Below the pieces are notes generated by a model. It saw nothing but the letters and a program-made list of their open reading frames with translations, had not been told where the DNA came from and searched no databases. Made by a program: the position numbers and the translations under genes. This document shows, piece after piece, positions 1 through 7,228 of a stretch of DNA of 27,566 nt (positions within the stretch are counted from its first letter, which is position 1; each line of letters starts with the position of its first letter). The stretch is from DASSOY01 sp035776675 (GTDB taxonomy: Bacteria > Bacillota > Bacilli > Bacillales > DASSOY01), in NCBI GenBank assembly GCA_035776675.1, contig DASTWO010000070.1, forward strand, positions 1 to 27,566. The letters are read 5' to 3'.

Positions 1-937
1 CAACAATCTTGGAGGCAATGGCGAAGTCCAGATACCCTGGATTTGCGGATGACCCAATGTAGGTTTGATAGATGGGTTCGCCCGCCAATTCTTTCACCGG
101 TACCACATTGCCGGGACTTGAAGGTTTGGCAATCAACGGCTCGAGCTCGGAAAGATTGATTTCTTCATGAAGATCGTAAGAAGCTCCATCATCCGCGAGA
201 AGTTCAATCCAATCATTTTCCCTTTCTTCCGATTTCAAGAAACGTTTAACCTCGTCATCGGACGGAAACACCGTGCCGGTAGCACCGAGTTCTGCTCCCA
301 TGTTGGCAATGACATGTCGGTCCATTGCATTTAAATTTTTCAAACCGGGACCGTAGTATTCAATGACCTTGCCTACGCCACCTTTCACATCATGGCGGCG
401 AAGCATTTCAAGAATAACATCTTTGGCACTGACCCAATCAGGAAGTTCTCCTGTCAGTTTCACGCCCCAGACCTCGGGCATTTTCACGTGAAATGGCTCA
501 CCTGCCATCGCAAGAGCCACTTCCATACCTCCCGAACCCATTGCGAGCATGCCGAGAGAGCCTGCCGCACATGTATGACTGTCAGATCCAATCAACGTTT
601 TGCCGGGCTTTCCAATGCGTTGCATATGCACCGGGTGACTGACACCATTTCCGGGACGACTGAAGTAGGTGCCGAATCGCTCGGCCGCACTTTGTAAGAA
701 CAGGTGATCATCCGGATTCTTGCTGTCTTCCTGGATCAGGTTATGGTCGACATATTGGGCGGAAGCTTCTGTTTTCACACGATCCAGCCCCATCGCTTCA
801 AGTTCAAGCATGACCATTGTTCCTGTCGCATCTTGCATCAGGGTCTGATCGATTTTCAATCCGATCTCCTCGCCGGGTTTCATCTCCCCCGATACAAGAT
901 GGTCTCTAATCAGCTTTTGCGCGACATTTAATGCCAT
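1..937 (-). CDS. acnA: Aconitate hydratase, N-terminal part (3' end outside window)
   Basis: The first 312 codons of an aconitase-superfamily enzyme, which interconverts citrate and isocitrate in the TCA cycle using a [4Fe-4S] cluster in the cytosol. The frame stays open to the window edge. It starts MALNVAQKLIRDHL and carries the family motif GSDSHTCAAGSLGMLAMG (roughly residues 118-135), plus VIEYYGPGL and MDRHVIANMGAELGATG. The layout fits the short aconitase branch (about 640 residues, 'Aquifex type') rather than the 900-residue B. subtilis CitB. The ATG at 937 follows GGGAGGAA at a good distance. Odd point: where most aconitases have GSCTNS, holding the first cluster cysteine, this protein reads GSSANPG, with Ser at about residue 297 (bases 47-49). 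The rest of the cluster site is outside the window. Family assignment is firm; the exact substrate (aconitate, homoaconitate or methylaconitate) is inferred. Confidence 0.9.
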   Translation of the reverse strand, partial: MALNVAQKLIRDHLVSGEMKPGEEIGLKIDQTLMQDATGTMVMLELEAMGLDRVKTEASAQYVDHNLIQEDSKNPDDHLFLQSAAERFGTYFSRPGNGVSHPVHMQRIGKPGKTLIGSDSHTCAAGSLGMLAMGSGGMEVALAMAGEPFHVKMPEVWGVKLTGELPDWVSAKDVILEMLRRHDVKGGVGKVIEYYGPGLKNLNAMDRHVIANMGAELGATGTVFPSDDEVKRFLKSEERENDWIELLADDGASYDLHEEINLSELEPLIAKPSSPGNVVPVKELAGEPIYQTYIGSSANPGYLDFAIASKIV

Positions 938-1107
938 TATTTTTCCTCCCTTTGAAATGTACAACGATGAATCCGCTTCACTTTTCAACTTGGCACAGCG
1001 AAGCAGCCTGGGCTTTCTCATTTTTTATTTCATCGAAAATCCTAATTAAGTAAAAAAAGGCTCCACCTATTATTTTACCTTATTCAGCGATTTTAAACCT
1101 TCTTACG

Positions 1108-1129
1108 AAAAAATCGCCCTCTCAGGCGA
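1108..1129 (-). terminator. Rho-independent terminator after dfrA
   Basis: In the minus-strand transcript, TCGCC and GGCGA form a stem around a 6-nt loop (1114-1129), followed at once by six U (1108-1113). It begins next to the dfrA stop codon and closes the thyA-dfrA operon. Confidence 0.85.
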
Positions 1130-1612
1130 CTATTTTCGATCGTATACAATAAACGAATATTCATAAGGATTCTTCTCATTCTTCACACCTTGCTCAACCG
1201 ATGTACGTTTCCACCTCATATCGTCAATTTCCGGAAAGAAGGTATCCCCGTCGAACTCTTCATTAATATAAGTAATGTAAAGTCGGTCAGCGTATGAAAA
1301 AAAAGCGTTAAAAAGCTGAGTCCCACCGATCACAAAAATCTCTTCGTCCTCACCGAAAAACTTGCGTGCCTCATCCACAGAATGAACCACCGTACAACCA
1401 TCCGCAACATAATTCGGGTCCCTTGTCACTACAATATTTCTTCTGCCCGGCAAAGCCTTTCCAATCGATTCATGTGTTTTCCGACCCATCACAATCGTGT
1501 GACCCATCGTCTTTTTCTTGAAAAATGCGAGGTCAGCCGGCAAATGCCAGGGCATGCCGTTATCTTTTCCGATCACGCGATTATTCCCCATGGCCAGTAG
1601 AAAAGAAATCAT
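1130..1612 (-). CDS. dfrA: Dihydrofolate reductase
   Basis: Reduces dihydrofolate to tetrahydrofolate with NADPH, regenerating the folate that thymidylate synthase oxidises. The 160-residue length is typical of chromosomal DHFR. Visible hallmarks are the N-terminal MISFLLAMGNNRVIG, the substrate loop GMPWHLPADLAFFK with Trp22 and the catalytic acid Asp27, the NADPH site GRKTHESIG and PGRRNIVVTR, and the VIGGTQLF nucleotide-binding motif. The start ATG overlaps the thyA stop in an ATGA, so translation is probably coupled. A strong terminator follows directly. Nothing suggests a trimethoprim-resistant or mobile form. Confidence 0.97.
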   Translation of the reverse strand: MISFLLAMGNNRVIGKDNGMPWHLPADLAFFKKKTMGHTIVMGRKTHESIGKALPGRRNIVVTRDPNYVADGCTVVHSVDEARKFFGEDEEIFVIGGTQLFNAFFSYADRLYITYINEEFDGDTFFPEIDDMRWKRTSVEQGVKNEKNPYEYSFIVYDRK

Positions 1613-2403
1613 ACAGATACCTTCCTTTTAATATGCGGATGCGGATCGTAATTCGATAAAGTAAAATCATCATTCGTAAAATCAAAAATAGACTTGATTT
1701 CCGGGTTCAAAGTCATGGTCGGCAAAGGCCGGGGATCTCGACTCAGTTGCAATTTGACTTGCTCGACATGGTTAAGGTAAATATGAGCGTCACCAAACGT
1801 ATGGACAAAATCGCCGGGCTCAAGATCGCATACCTGAGCCATCATCATTGTCAACAAAGCGTAAGAAGCGATGTTAAAAGGGACTCCTAGAAATGTGTCC
1901 GCGCTGCGCTGATAAAGTTGACACGAAAGTTTGCCATCCGCTACGTAAAATTGAAACAAGCAATGGCACGGCGGTAATGCCATTTCTTCCACATCGCCGA
2001 CGTTCCACGCATTGACAATCATCCGCCGTGAGTTCGGATTGTTCTTGATTTGATCAATGACATTTGAGATTTGATCAACAGTTGAACCATCGTCCTTGGT
2101 CCAGGACCGCCATTGTTTGCCGTATACCGGTCCAAGTTCTCCGTTTTCATCGGCCCATTCATTCCAGATGCGAACCCCATTGTCCTGTAAATACTTGACG
2201 TTTGTATCACCTTTGAGGAACCACAACAACTCATGAATAATAGACCTTAAATGAAGTTTCTTCGTCGTAACAAGAGGAAAGCCTTCTTGCAGGTCAAAAC
2301 GCATTTGGTGGCCAAATACGCTGACCGTCCCTGTCCCGGTTCGGTCGCTTTTCTCAGTTCCGTTCTCCAATATATGTCTGCATAAATTCAAATATTGCTC
2401 CAT
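1609..2403 (-). CDS. thyA: Thymidylate synthase (ThyA type)
   Basis: Methylates dUMP to dTMP using methylene-tetrahydrofolate. The 264-residue length equals E. coli ThyA and B. subtilis ThyB. The catalytic cysteine is Cys146 in the PPCHCLFQFYV motif. Other conserved blocks are SDRTGTGT (phosphate-binding Arg region), RSIIHELLWFLKGDTN, LGPVYGKQWR, QRSADTFLGVPFNIASYALL and the C-terminal DPHPHIKRKVSV. AAGGAGG lies 6 nt before the ATG. It is first in a two-gene operon with dfrA, sharing an ATGA overlap. This close pairing is common in Bacillales and fits the linked folate chemistry. Confidence 0.97.
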   Translation of the reverse strand: MEQYLNLCRHILENGTEKSDRTGTGTVSVFGHQMRFDLQEGFPLVTTKKLHLRSIIHELLWFLKGDTNVKYLQDNGVRIWNEWADENGELGPVYGKQWRSWTKDDGSTVDQISNVIDQIKNNPNSRRMIVNAWNVGDVEEMALPPCHCLFQFYVADGKLSCQLYQRSADTFLGVPFNIASYALLTMMMAQVCDLEPGDFVHTFGDAHIYLNHVEQVKLQLSRDPRPLPTMTLNPEIKSIFDFTNDDFTLSNYDPHPHIKRKVSV

Positions 2404-2500
2404 AACCAGCCTCCTTGCCTATGTAAATTGCCTATCCCAATTGTATATGATTTGGCGGCAAAGAAACAGGGTTTCTATCATTTTTTGTCGAAATAGAAGA

Positions 2501-2523
2501 AACCGCCCCCCACGGACGGCTTT
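2501..2523 (-). terminator. Terminator after dsdA
   Basis: In the minus-strand transcript AAGCCGTCC can pair with GGGGCGGTTT (with G-U pairs) around a short G-rich loop, followed by a U-rich stretch. It begins about 4 nt past the dsdA stop codon and separates dsdA from thyA. Confidence 0.6.
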
Positions 2524-2527
2524 GTCT

Positions 2528-3874
2528 TTATTCCCCCAACAGTTTCTTCCCTTTCTCATAAAATCGTTTCATGTCTTCCTCAGGCACAAGCGCTCCGCCT
2601 GTCGCCCAGGCAATGTGAGTAGCCTGGTCCATCTTCGCTTCCAGCTCACGATCCGCGAGGTATCCGGATTTCCTCAATCGCACCGGTCCCTGTAATCCAG
2701 AAGCGGCCGAAGGCTCCACTTTAATGCCTTCCGTATCAATTAACATCGTAAGCATTTTAAACAATTCATCGTCCTCGAACGTGTAAACGCCATTCACCAG
2801 ATGCTCACTTATGGCTGTGGCAAAACTTGACGGAGTCCCGACGGCAAGCCCATCTGCCTCTGTATGGTTATCGATTCCGAAATCCTGCACACTGACTTTC
2901 TCATGTTGCCCGGTCAACAATCCGATCAAAACCGAGGGTGAATGTGTCGGCTCCACAAAGAAACAATGTACATGATCCCCGAAAACTTGCTTCAGACCAA
3001 AGGTTATTCCGCCTGGAGAACCTCCGACTCCACACGGTAGATAAACAAACAATGGGTGATCCTCATCCACGGCAATTCTTTTGCGCTCAAGTTGTTTTTT
3101 CAACCTTAATGCCGCCACGCTATACCCTAAAAACAAATCGCGGGAATTTTCATCATCGACAAAATAACTCTTCGGGTCCTGTGTGGACAATTCACGTCCT
3201 TCCTTAATCGCTTTGCTGAAATCGGCCTCATATTCAAAAACCCTAGCGCCTTTTTCACGCAACAGATCTTTCTTCCACTGTTTTGCGTCTGCCGACATAT
3301 GAACCATTACGTCAAATCCAAGCTTCGCGCTAATGATCCCGATGCTTAACCCAAGGTTTCCTGTTGAACCGACACCAACTGAAAATTGGCTAAAGAACCT
3401 TTTGAACTCTGGCGAACCGAATTTCTCATAGTTCTCGTTTTTCTTGATCATTCCGTTTTCCAATGCAAGCGTTTCAGCATGCTTCAACACTTCGTAAATG
3501 CCGCCGCGCGCCTTAATGGAGCCAGCAATGGGCAGTTCATTATCACATTTTAAATACATTTTCCCTGCAGTCTTTTCGTGGTAGTGATCTTCAAGACGCT
3601 TTTTCACCTTTGGTATCGGCCGCAGTGGAGATTCAATGACTCCACGAAATTCCTTCGTTTCCGGAAAAGCTTTCTGCAAAAAAGGCGCAAACCGCCGCCA
3701 ACGTTCCTCAGCCTCCATGATATCTGACTGGCTGACGGAAAATTTCGGAGTATCAACCATCCTCTTGCCCGAGGGATTGGTCCAAAAAACCGGCCGCAGT
3801 GCCATAATATCCTTAAGAAGAGGAAATTCCTCTGTCCTTGCTTCCGCTGTTTTGTCCATACTTTCCTGTACCAT
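2528..3874 (-). CDS. dsdA: D-serine ammonia-lyase (D-serine dehydratase)
   Basis: A PLP enzyme that converts D-serine to pyruvate and ammonia, for detoxification or catabolism in the cytosol. Its 448 residues match DsdA (E. coli about 442) rather than the shorter serine racemase/threonine dehydratase group. The Schiff-base lysine is Lys121 in LPIAGSIKARGGIYEVL. The phosphate-binding glycine-rich segment is SVGVGSTGNLG (about 165-175), and a second loop LPCGVGGSPGGI lies near residue 280. The motif ATGGALVPEEDM near the C-terminus is also typical. TAGGAGG precedes the ATG at 3874. There is no adjacent dsdX or dsdC. The gene follows the DUF3888 gene after 62 bp and has its own terminator. Confidence 0.93.
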   Translation of the reverse strand: MVQESMDKTAEARTEEFPLLKDIMALRPVFWTNPSGKRMVDTPKFSVSQSDIMEAEERWRRFAPFLQKAFPETKEFRGVIESPLRPIPKVKKRLEDHYHEKTAGKMYLKCDNELPIAGSIKARGGIYEVLKHAETLALENGMIKKNENYEKFGSPEFKRFFSQFSVGVGSTGNLGLSIGIISAKLGFDVMVHMSADAKQWKKDLLREKGARVFEYEADFSKAIKEGRELSTQDPKSYFVDDENSRDLFLGYSVAALRLKKQLERKRIAVDEDHPLFVYLPCGVGGSPGGITFGLKQVFGDHVHCFFVEPTHSPSVLIGLLTGQHEKVSVQDFGIDNHTEADGLAVGTPSSFATAISEHLVNGVYTFEDDELFKMLTMLIDTEGIKVEPSAASGLQGPVRLRKSGYLADRELEAKMDQATHIAWATGGALVPEEDMKRFYEKGKKLLGE

Positions 3875-3936
3875 AACGTCCTCCTAACGAAACAAATCTC
3901 TGCTTTTACCATTCCCCTATCGGCCGGTTTCCACAC

Positions 3937-4365
3937 TTATTTTAAGATATGCTGCCAGTGCGGGGGGAGTTTTTCCGTTTTGAGGTGTTCGTACTTCTTA
4001 AGTTCAACATTGGGAATGCGGATTTCAAAAACAAGCCGATCAGCGCCAACTTGAATATGAGGGCCGACAACAGGAATGACCTTTAGTTTCACCTTAAATG
4101 CAAAAGATCGAAACCCGTAAATACGTCGGGCATCTTCCACAAATACATAGTAAGGATAGACGACCGGATCCATGGTTAAAATGTCAGAATAATGTTGATC
4201 CACCTGTTTTTCTATACGTGGCAGTAACTGCGAAACCAAAATATCACGATAAAGCAATTCCGTGGACGGATTGGGATGGAAGTTCAGATCTTCCGCAAAT
4301 CCGCCAGATGCAGGCATCAAACCTAAAACAATTACCAACAAAACTGCCAAAATGATTTTTCTCAA
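3937..4365 (-). CDS. Secreted DUF3888-family protein
   Basis: A 142-residue protein with a clear Sec signal peptide: MRKIILAVLLVIVLGLMPASG, a basic start, a hydrophobic core of about 16 residues, and a likely cut near GGFA. The mature part holds STELLYRDILVSQLLPRIEKQVDQHY and PVVYPYYVFVEDARRIYGFRSFAFKVKLKVIPVVGPH, which resemble the Bacillus DUF3888 family. No catalytic motif is visible and no function is known. The start is TTG at 4365, preceded by GGAGGG at 6 nt; no in-frame ATG lies near a ribosome binding site. It may be co-transcribed with dsdA, 62 bp downstream. Confidence 0.75.
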   Translation of the reverse strand: MRKIILAVLLVIVLGLMPASGGFAEDLNFHPNPSTELLYRDILVSQLLPRIEKQVDQHYSDILTMDPVVYPYYVFVEDARRIYGFRSFAFKVKLKVIPVVGPHIQVGADRLVFEIRIPNVELKKYEHLKTEKLPPHWQHILK

Positions 4366-4427
4366 GGAAATCCCTCCATTGTAAGCTTCACAATAATAGA
4401 ATCCCCCTGAAACCGGAAGGCATGTAC

Positions 4428-4470
4428 AAAAAAAGAGCGGCGAGTCCCAAAATAACGAGACTCCGCTCTT
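4428..4470 (-). terminator. Terminator after the selenoprotein candidate
   Basis: In the minus-strand transcript AAGAGCGGAGTC pairs with GACTCGCCGCTCTT (one or two unpaired bases) around a roughly 12-nt loop, followed by seven U (4428-4434). It sits 8 nt beyond the stop codon of the gene at 4479-4718. Confidence 0.85.
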
Positions 4471-4478
4471 CCTTGTTT

Positions 4479-4718
4479 TTATAAGCTCAGCAATTTCTCC
4501 ATTTTGCCCGGGTCATAGCCGACAATGACCTCTTCACCGATTACAACCGTCGGGGTTGCCATCGATTCATACTTGTTCATCATTTCCTCGCGCGCCTCAA
4601 CGTCTTCCTGCACGTTTTTCGTTTCGAATGCAACATTATGATGGGAAAGAAACTCTTTCACCGTTTTGCAAGGCGGTCACGTAGGTTGGGAATATACAAC
4701 GACTTTCTGTTCTGCCAT
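4479..4718 (-). CDS. Probable selenocysteine glutaredoxin-like protein (in-frame UGA)
   Basis: The 80-codon frame (79 residues plus stop) starts MAEQKVVVYSQPT, then has TGA (4677-4679), then PPCKTVKEFLSHHNVAFE, and continues to EKLLSL and a normal stop. Glutaredoxin-like proteins of this group have CPPC here, so the UGA replaces the first redox cysteine and predicts Sec14-Pro-Pro-Cys17. The frame downstream is intact: it keeps the cis-proline segment MATPTVVIGEEVIVGYDPGKM, so the fold is complete. AAGGAG precedes ATG 4718, and a good promoter and terminator frame the gene as a monocistron. A SECIS-like hairpin follows the UGA. Role inferred: thiol-disulfide or selenol redox chemistry in the cytosol. 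Alternatives are a nonsense mutation or a sequencing error (TGC to TGA is one base). A gene caller would truncate the gene or start it at Met 4661. Confidence 0.75.
4643..4662 (-). promoter_or_regulatory. Candidate bacterial SECIS element
   Basis: In the minus-strand mRNA a hairpin begins 14 nt after the UGA: GG - bulged U - GAAAG - loop AGUUU - CUUUC - CC. Pairs are 4662/4643, 4661/4644, then 4659/4645 to 4655/4649. U4660 is bulged and the loop is 4654-4650. The apical loop starts 22 nt after the UGA. The E. coli fdhF SECIS has the same plan (GG, bulged U, short stem, loop with GU, CC), and SelB reads the bulged U and the loop GU. Known bacterial elements keep a G in the first two loop bases and roughly 16-37 nt from UGA to loop; this one meets both. 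Function is inferred. Confidence 0.65.
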
Positions 4719-4749
4719 ATGTATCATCTCCTTCATGATATTCCATATA

Positions 4750-4778
4750 AAAATAACATTTCTGCCCGAGAGTGACAA
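4750..4778 (-). promoter_or_regulatory. SigA-type promoter of the selenoprotein candidate
   Basis: On the minus strand, TTGTCA (4778-4773), a 17-bp spacer and TATTTT (4755-4750) with an extended -10 TG one base upstream. It lies between the stop of the NRDE gene and ATG 4718, so the gene can be transcribed on its own. Confidence 0.6.
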
Positions 4779-4788
4779 CGAAAACGAA

Positions 4789-5547
4789 CTATGTCGAAAT
4801 CTGAAACTTGAAACTCGAGTCCTGCCTTTCGGGATAAAAGGATCGCTCTTTGAAAAAAACGCCTCCATCATGATCGATCAATAAAAGGGTCGAAGCACGA
4901 GTTCCGTAATCCCGGCTTTCAATAAAAGCCGGAGACAGCATTCGTTCGAACTCAAGACTGACCCCGGTGTCAGGCAATGCGGAATCACCGGCTTGATCAG
5001 TATCGGCAAGCAAATCAAAGAGGCAATCAGGATTGACTTCTTCTTGTTCAAGGCAACCAGCCAAACGCTCCTTGCTTTTCTCAACCTTCGGCCACGGAGT
5101 ATCAAGCAAAGCATTACTCAAACCATATAGGCCAGAACCAAGGTGTTGGATTCCGTTCCCTCGATTAGAAAAATAATATATGCCCCGTCGATCACCGATG
5201 ATCAAATTAAAACCGTTATATTGATCGCCGAACTTCTGAACCCTTTTCATATAATCCGAAGGTGGTTCAGCGCCACAAAGGTAATCCCCTACAAGCGCAC
5301 CTCTTGATTTGGCATTCTTGTTTTCGGCAGAGGGATCACGGTAATTCGTAATGGCGGCGAAACGTCCGTTTTTCGTGACACCCATCCACGTCCCCATCTT
5401 TTCCAAATCCCGGCCAGCTAATACGTCGGGGTGGTCTTTCCAGAAATGAGCTTGTTCCGTCGGCCTTTTGTAAAATTCATCTCGATTGGCGGCCATTACA
5501 AGACGATACCGTGGATGTGCCTCATAGGCAAAAGTAATCAAACACAT
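4789..5547 (-). CDS. NRDE/TANGO2-family protein
   Basis: A 252-residue protein that opens with the family signature MCLITFAYEAHPRYRLVMAANRDEF, including Cys2 as a potential N-terminal nucleophile and the NRDE motif. Further conserved blocks are LAGRDLEKMGTWMGVTKNGRFAAITNYRDP, SRGALVGDYL and HLGSGLYGLSNALLDTPWPKV, and the C-terminal STLLLIDHDGGVFFKERSF. The family includes animal TANGO2 and many bacterial members; the reaction is unsettled (an Ntn-hydrolase fold and haem trafficking have both been proposed). It follows kapB by 10 bp, probably as the last gene of the acyl-CoA dehydrogenase - kapB operon. No terminator is evident between it and the glutaredoxin promoter. Confidence 0.85.
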   Translation of the reverse strand: MCLITFAYEAHPRYRLVMAANRDEFYKRPTEQAHFWKDHPDVLAGRDLEKMGTWMGVTKNGRFAAITNYRDPSAENKNAKSRGALVGDYLCGAEPPSDYMKRVQKFGDQYNGFNLIIGDRRGIYYFSNRGNGIQHLGSGLYGLSNALLDTPWPKVEKSKERLAGCLEQEEVNPDCLFDLLADTDQAGDSALPDTGVSLEFERMLSPAFIESRDYGTRASTLLLIDHDGGVFFKERSFYPERQDSSFKFQIST

Positions 5548-5562
5548 TTGAATCCCGGCTTT

Positions 5563-5952
5563 CTAGATTAACTTATAATCCTTCTTTAAATCTTCCAGTT
5601 GCTCGATTGAACGCTCGGACCATGCATCGTCTTTCTGCTTCAATTTAGCGATTTCAGCATCAAGGGCTTCCCGAAGCGATTCTTTATAGTCCGGGACATC
5701 TTTTTCGTACTGTTTAACAGAAGCTGGATGCACCCATGTTTTTTCATTAAAGGCTAGCGCGCGCCGCTGCTGAAAGGCAACATCCACCCTGCCCGGGCTA
5801 TGCAAATCTCCCTGCGTTGGGTGCCTCAGAACAGCAACAATTTTTACAAGTGTTTTATCGTTCCCCTGTTCAACCAGTTCAGCAATGTATTTTCCTGTTT
5901 TGTATGTTGCTGTTACGATTTCCCCTGGCGATAATGGCTTTTCAGTCATCAT
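5563..5952 (-). CDS. kapB: Kinase-associated protein B
   Basis: 129 residues, the usual length. It matches Bacillus KapB in TATYKTGKYIAELVE, KIVAVLRHPTQGDLHSPG, ALAFNEKTWVHPASVKQYEKDVPDY and the C-terminal helical WSERSIEQLEDLKKDYKL. In B. subtilis, KapB is needed for activity of sporulation kinase KinB. Although called a lipoprotein there, no lipobox or signal peptide is visible here; the N-terminus is MMTEKPLSPG. The start overlaps the stop of the upstream acyl-CoA dehydrogenase gene (ATGATGA), so translation is coupled. It supports the Bacillaceae assignment and suggests a sporulating host, though kinB is not in the window. Confidence 0.85.
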   Translation of the reverse strand: MMTEKPLSPGEIVTATYKTGKYIAELVEQGNDKTLVKIVAVLRHPTQGDLHSPGRVDVAFQQRRALAFNEKTWVHPASVKQYEKDVPDYKESLREALDAEIAKLKQKDDAWSERSIEQLEDLKKDYKLI

Positions 5953-7112
5953 GACTCCTCCTCAATAGCTGCTTTGGCTAGTACAGAAATTGTAATATCA
6001 TCATTCGGCGGATTATGGATGCCGGCCCGAACATCGCGATAGTAACGTTCCAACGGCATTGAACGTGAGATGCTTTTGCCTCCAACAAGACGCATCGCCA
6101 AATCGACAACCGATACTGCGGCATTTGTCGCGACTGTCTTAACCGCCGCCAGATCAGGCTGCATACCATCTCTTCCTTCTGGATCACGATCCCATCGTTC
6201 TGCTGTCGAATACATTAAGGTTCTCGCTTTCAGAAGTTCCAATTCCATTTCACCAATCTTTTGCTGGACGTGCGGAACTTCCGCTATTGGTCCCGGCAAA
6301 CTGTTCGGCTTATACTCTTTCGCAAACTTAACGGCAAAATTTTTCGCCGCCGCCGCAACTCCGAGATAACATGCCGGAATATGTAACAACCAGCCCATCG
6401 GCGCTCTTTTTTTATTGTCAGACTCGTGTTTCTCAACCATTGCTTCGTCACTAAGGGCAACGTTCTCCATTAATAGATCGTCACTTCGAGTCCCGCGCAT
6501 TCCCATGGTATCCCATGTGTTTTCAATCCTGACACCTTCGGAACCGCATGGCACAAGAAAACCGCCTACATCATCGGTGCCCTCCAAGGTCGCGGTTACT
6601 AACGCATAATCCAAGCCCGGCGCCATTGTCGTAAATGTCTTTCTACCGTTTAGAATCCACTGATCGCCGTACCGCGTCGCTGTCGTTTGCGGCTTTCCGC
6701 CTCTCGTGGGGCTTCCGGTCGCCGGTTCTGTCGCAGCCCGATTCACCAACACACCGGAATCAACGATTTCCTTACATAATCTTTGGAGCGTATCTTCTTC
6801 CCACTCCCGCCTGTCCGCGAGATCCATGAATATCCCAAGATGCCAGCCTACAGCCAATGAAGTTGAGGCGTCTCCTTGGCCCAAGCGTTCCTGAAGCAAC
6901 AGAAAATCATACAAAGAAATATTCTTTCCGCCATATTCCTCTGGCACCGTCAGCGCCAAGTAACCGGATTCTTTAAGATCGCGGAAATTCTCAAAAGGAA
7001 AAGCTGCTTGACGATCCACCTCATCCGCTCGCTCCGCGAAGCGATCCGCTAATCTTCCAACCCATTCCAACCGTTGTTCTTGCTCTTTCGTTTTCACAAA
7101 CCGATCCATCAT
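5949..7112 (-). CDS. Acyl-CoA dehydrogenase family protein (YdbM-like)
   Basis: 387 residues with the full acyl-CoA dehydrogenase fold: an N-terminal helical domain, a central FAD-binding beta domain (NRAATEPATGSPTRGG, about 123-138; WILNGRKTFTTMAPG, about 151-165; TMGMRGTRSDDLLMENV), and a C-terminal helical domain ending GGKSISRSMPLERYYRDVRAGIHNPPNDD. It resembles B. subtilis YdbM. The canonical catalytic Glu position is not obvious, so the substrate may not be a simple fatty acyl-CoA, and related flavin monooxygenases share this fold. AAGGAGAG precedes ATG 7112. It heads the kapB-NRDE operon. Confidence 0.85.
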   Translation of the reverse strand: MMDRFVKTKEQEQRLEWVGRLADRFAERADEVDRQAAFPFENFRDLKESGYLALTVPEEYGGKNISLYDFLLLQERLGQGDASTSLAVGWHLGIFMDLADRREWEEDTLQRLCKEIVDSGVLVNRAATEPATGSPTRGGKPQTTATRYGDQWILNGRKTFTTMAPGLDYALVTATLEGTDDVGGFLVPCGSEGVRIENTWDTMGMRGTRSDDLLMENVALSDEAMVEKHESDNKKRAPMGWLLHIPACYLGVAAAAKNFAVKFAKEYKPNSLPGPIAEVPHVQQKIGEMELELLKARTLMYSTAERWDRDPEGRDGMQPDLAAVKTVATNAAVSVVDLAMRLVGGKSISRSMPLERYYRDVRAGIHNPPNDDITISVLAKAAIEEES

Positions 7113-7130
7113 TTCACTCTCCTTATTAAG

Positions 7131-7159
7131 AAAAATGCCCTCATTTCAATAATGAGAGC
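7131..7159 (-). terminator. Terminator after trhO
   Basis: In the minus-strand transcript GCTCTCAT pairs with ATGAGGGC (8 bp with one G-U) around a 7-nt loop, followed by AUUUUU (7131-7136). It lies about 70 nt past the trhO stop and 19 nt before the next start codon at 7112. Confidence 0.8.
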
Positions 7160-7228
7160 GACTTTATCAAAATACACCTTAGCGTAACTATCCCCTGAAA
7201 ATCCAGATCAACTGCCGGAGGCTTAACT

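Noticed and set aside
392..931. Two + strand ORFs at the left end
   Set aside because: They lie opposite the well-supported aconitase frame, which runs through the whole interval.
938..1107. Promoter for the aconitase gene
   Set aside because: A promoter must exist here, but no -35/-10 pair with acceptable spacing could be defended on the minus strand.
4479..4661. Separate 60-residue protein starting at Met 4661
   Set aside because: It is the in-frame continuation of the gene from 4718 past the UGA; no ribosome binding site precedes 4661 and the piece lacks the redox motif start.
4677..4871. 64-residue ORF ending at YSQPT
   Set aside because: Its first half lies antisense to nothing conserved and overlaps the NRDE gene end; only the last 13 codons (from 4718) are real and belong to the UGA-containing gene.
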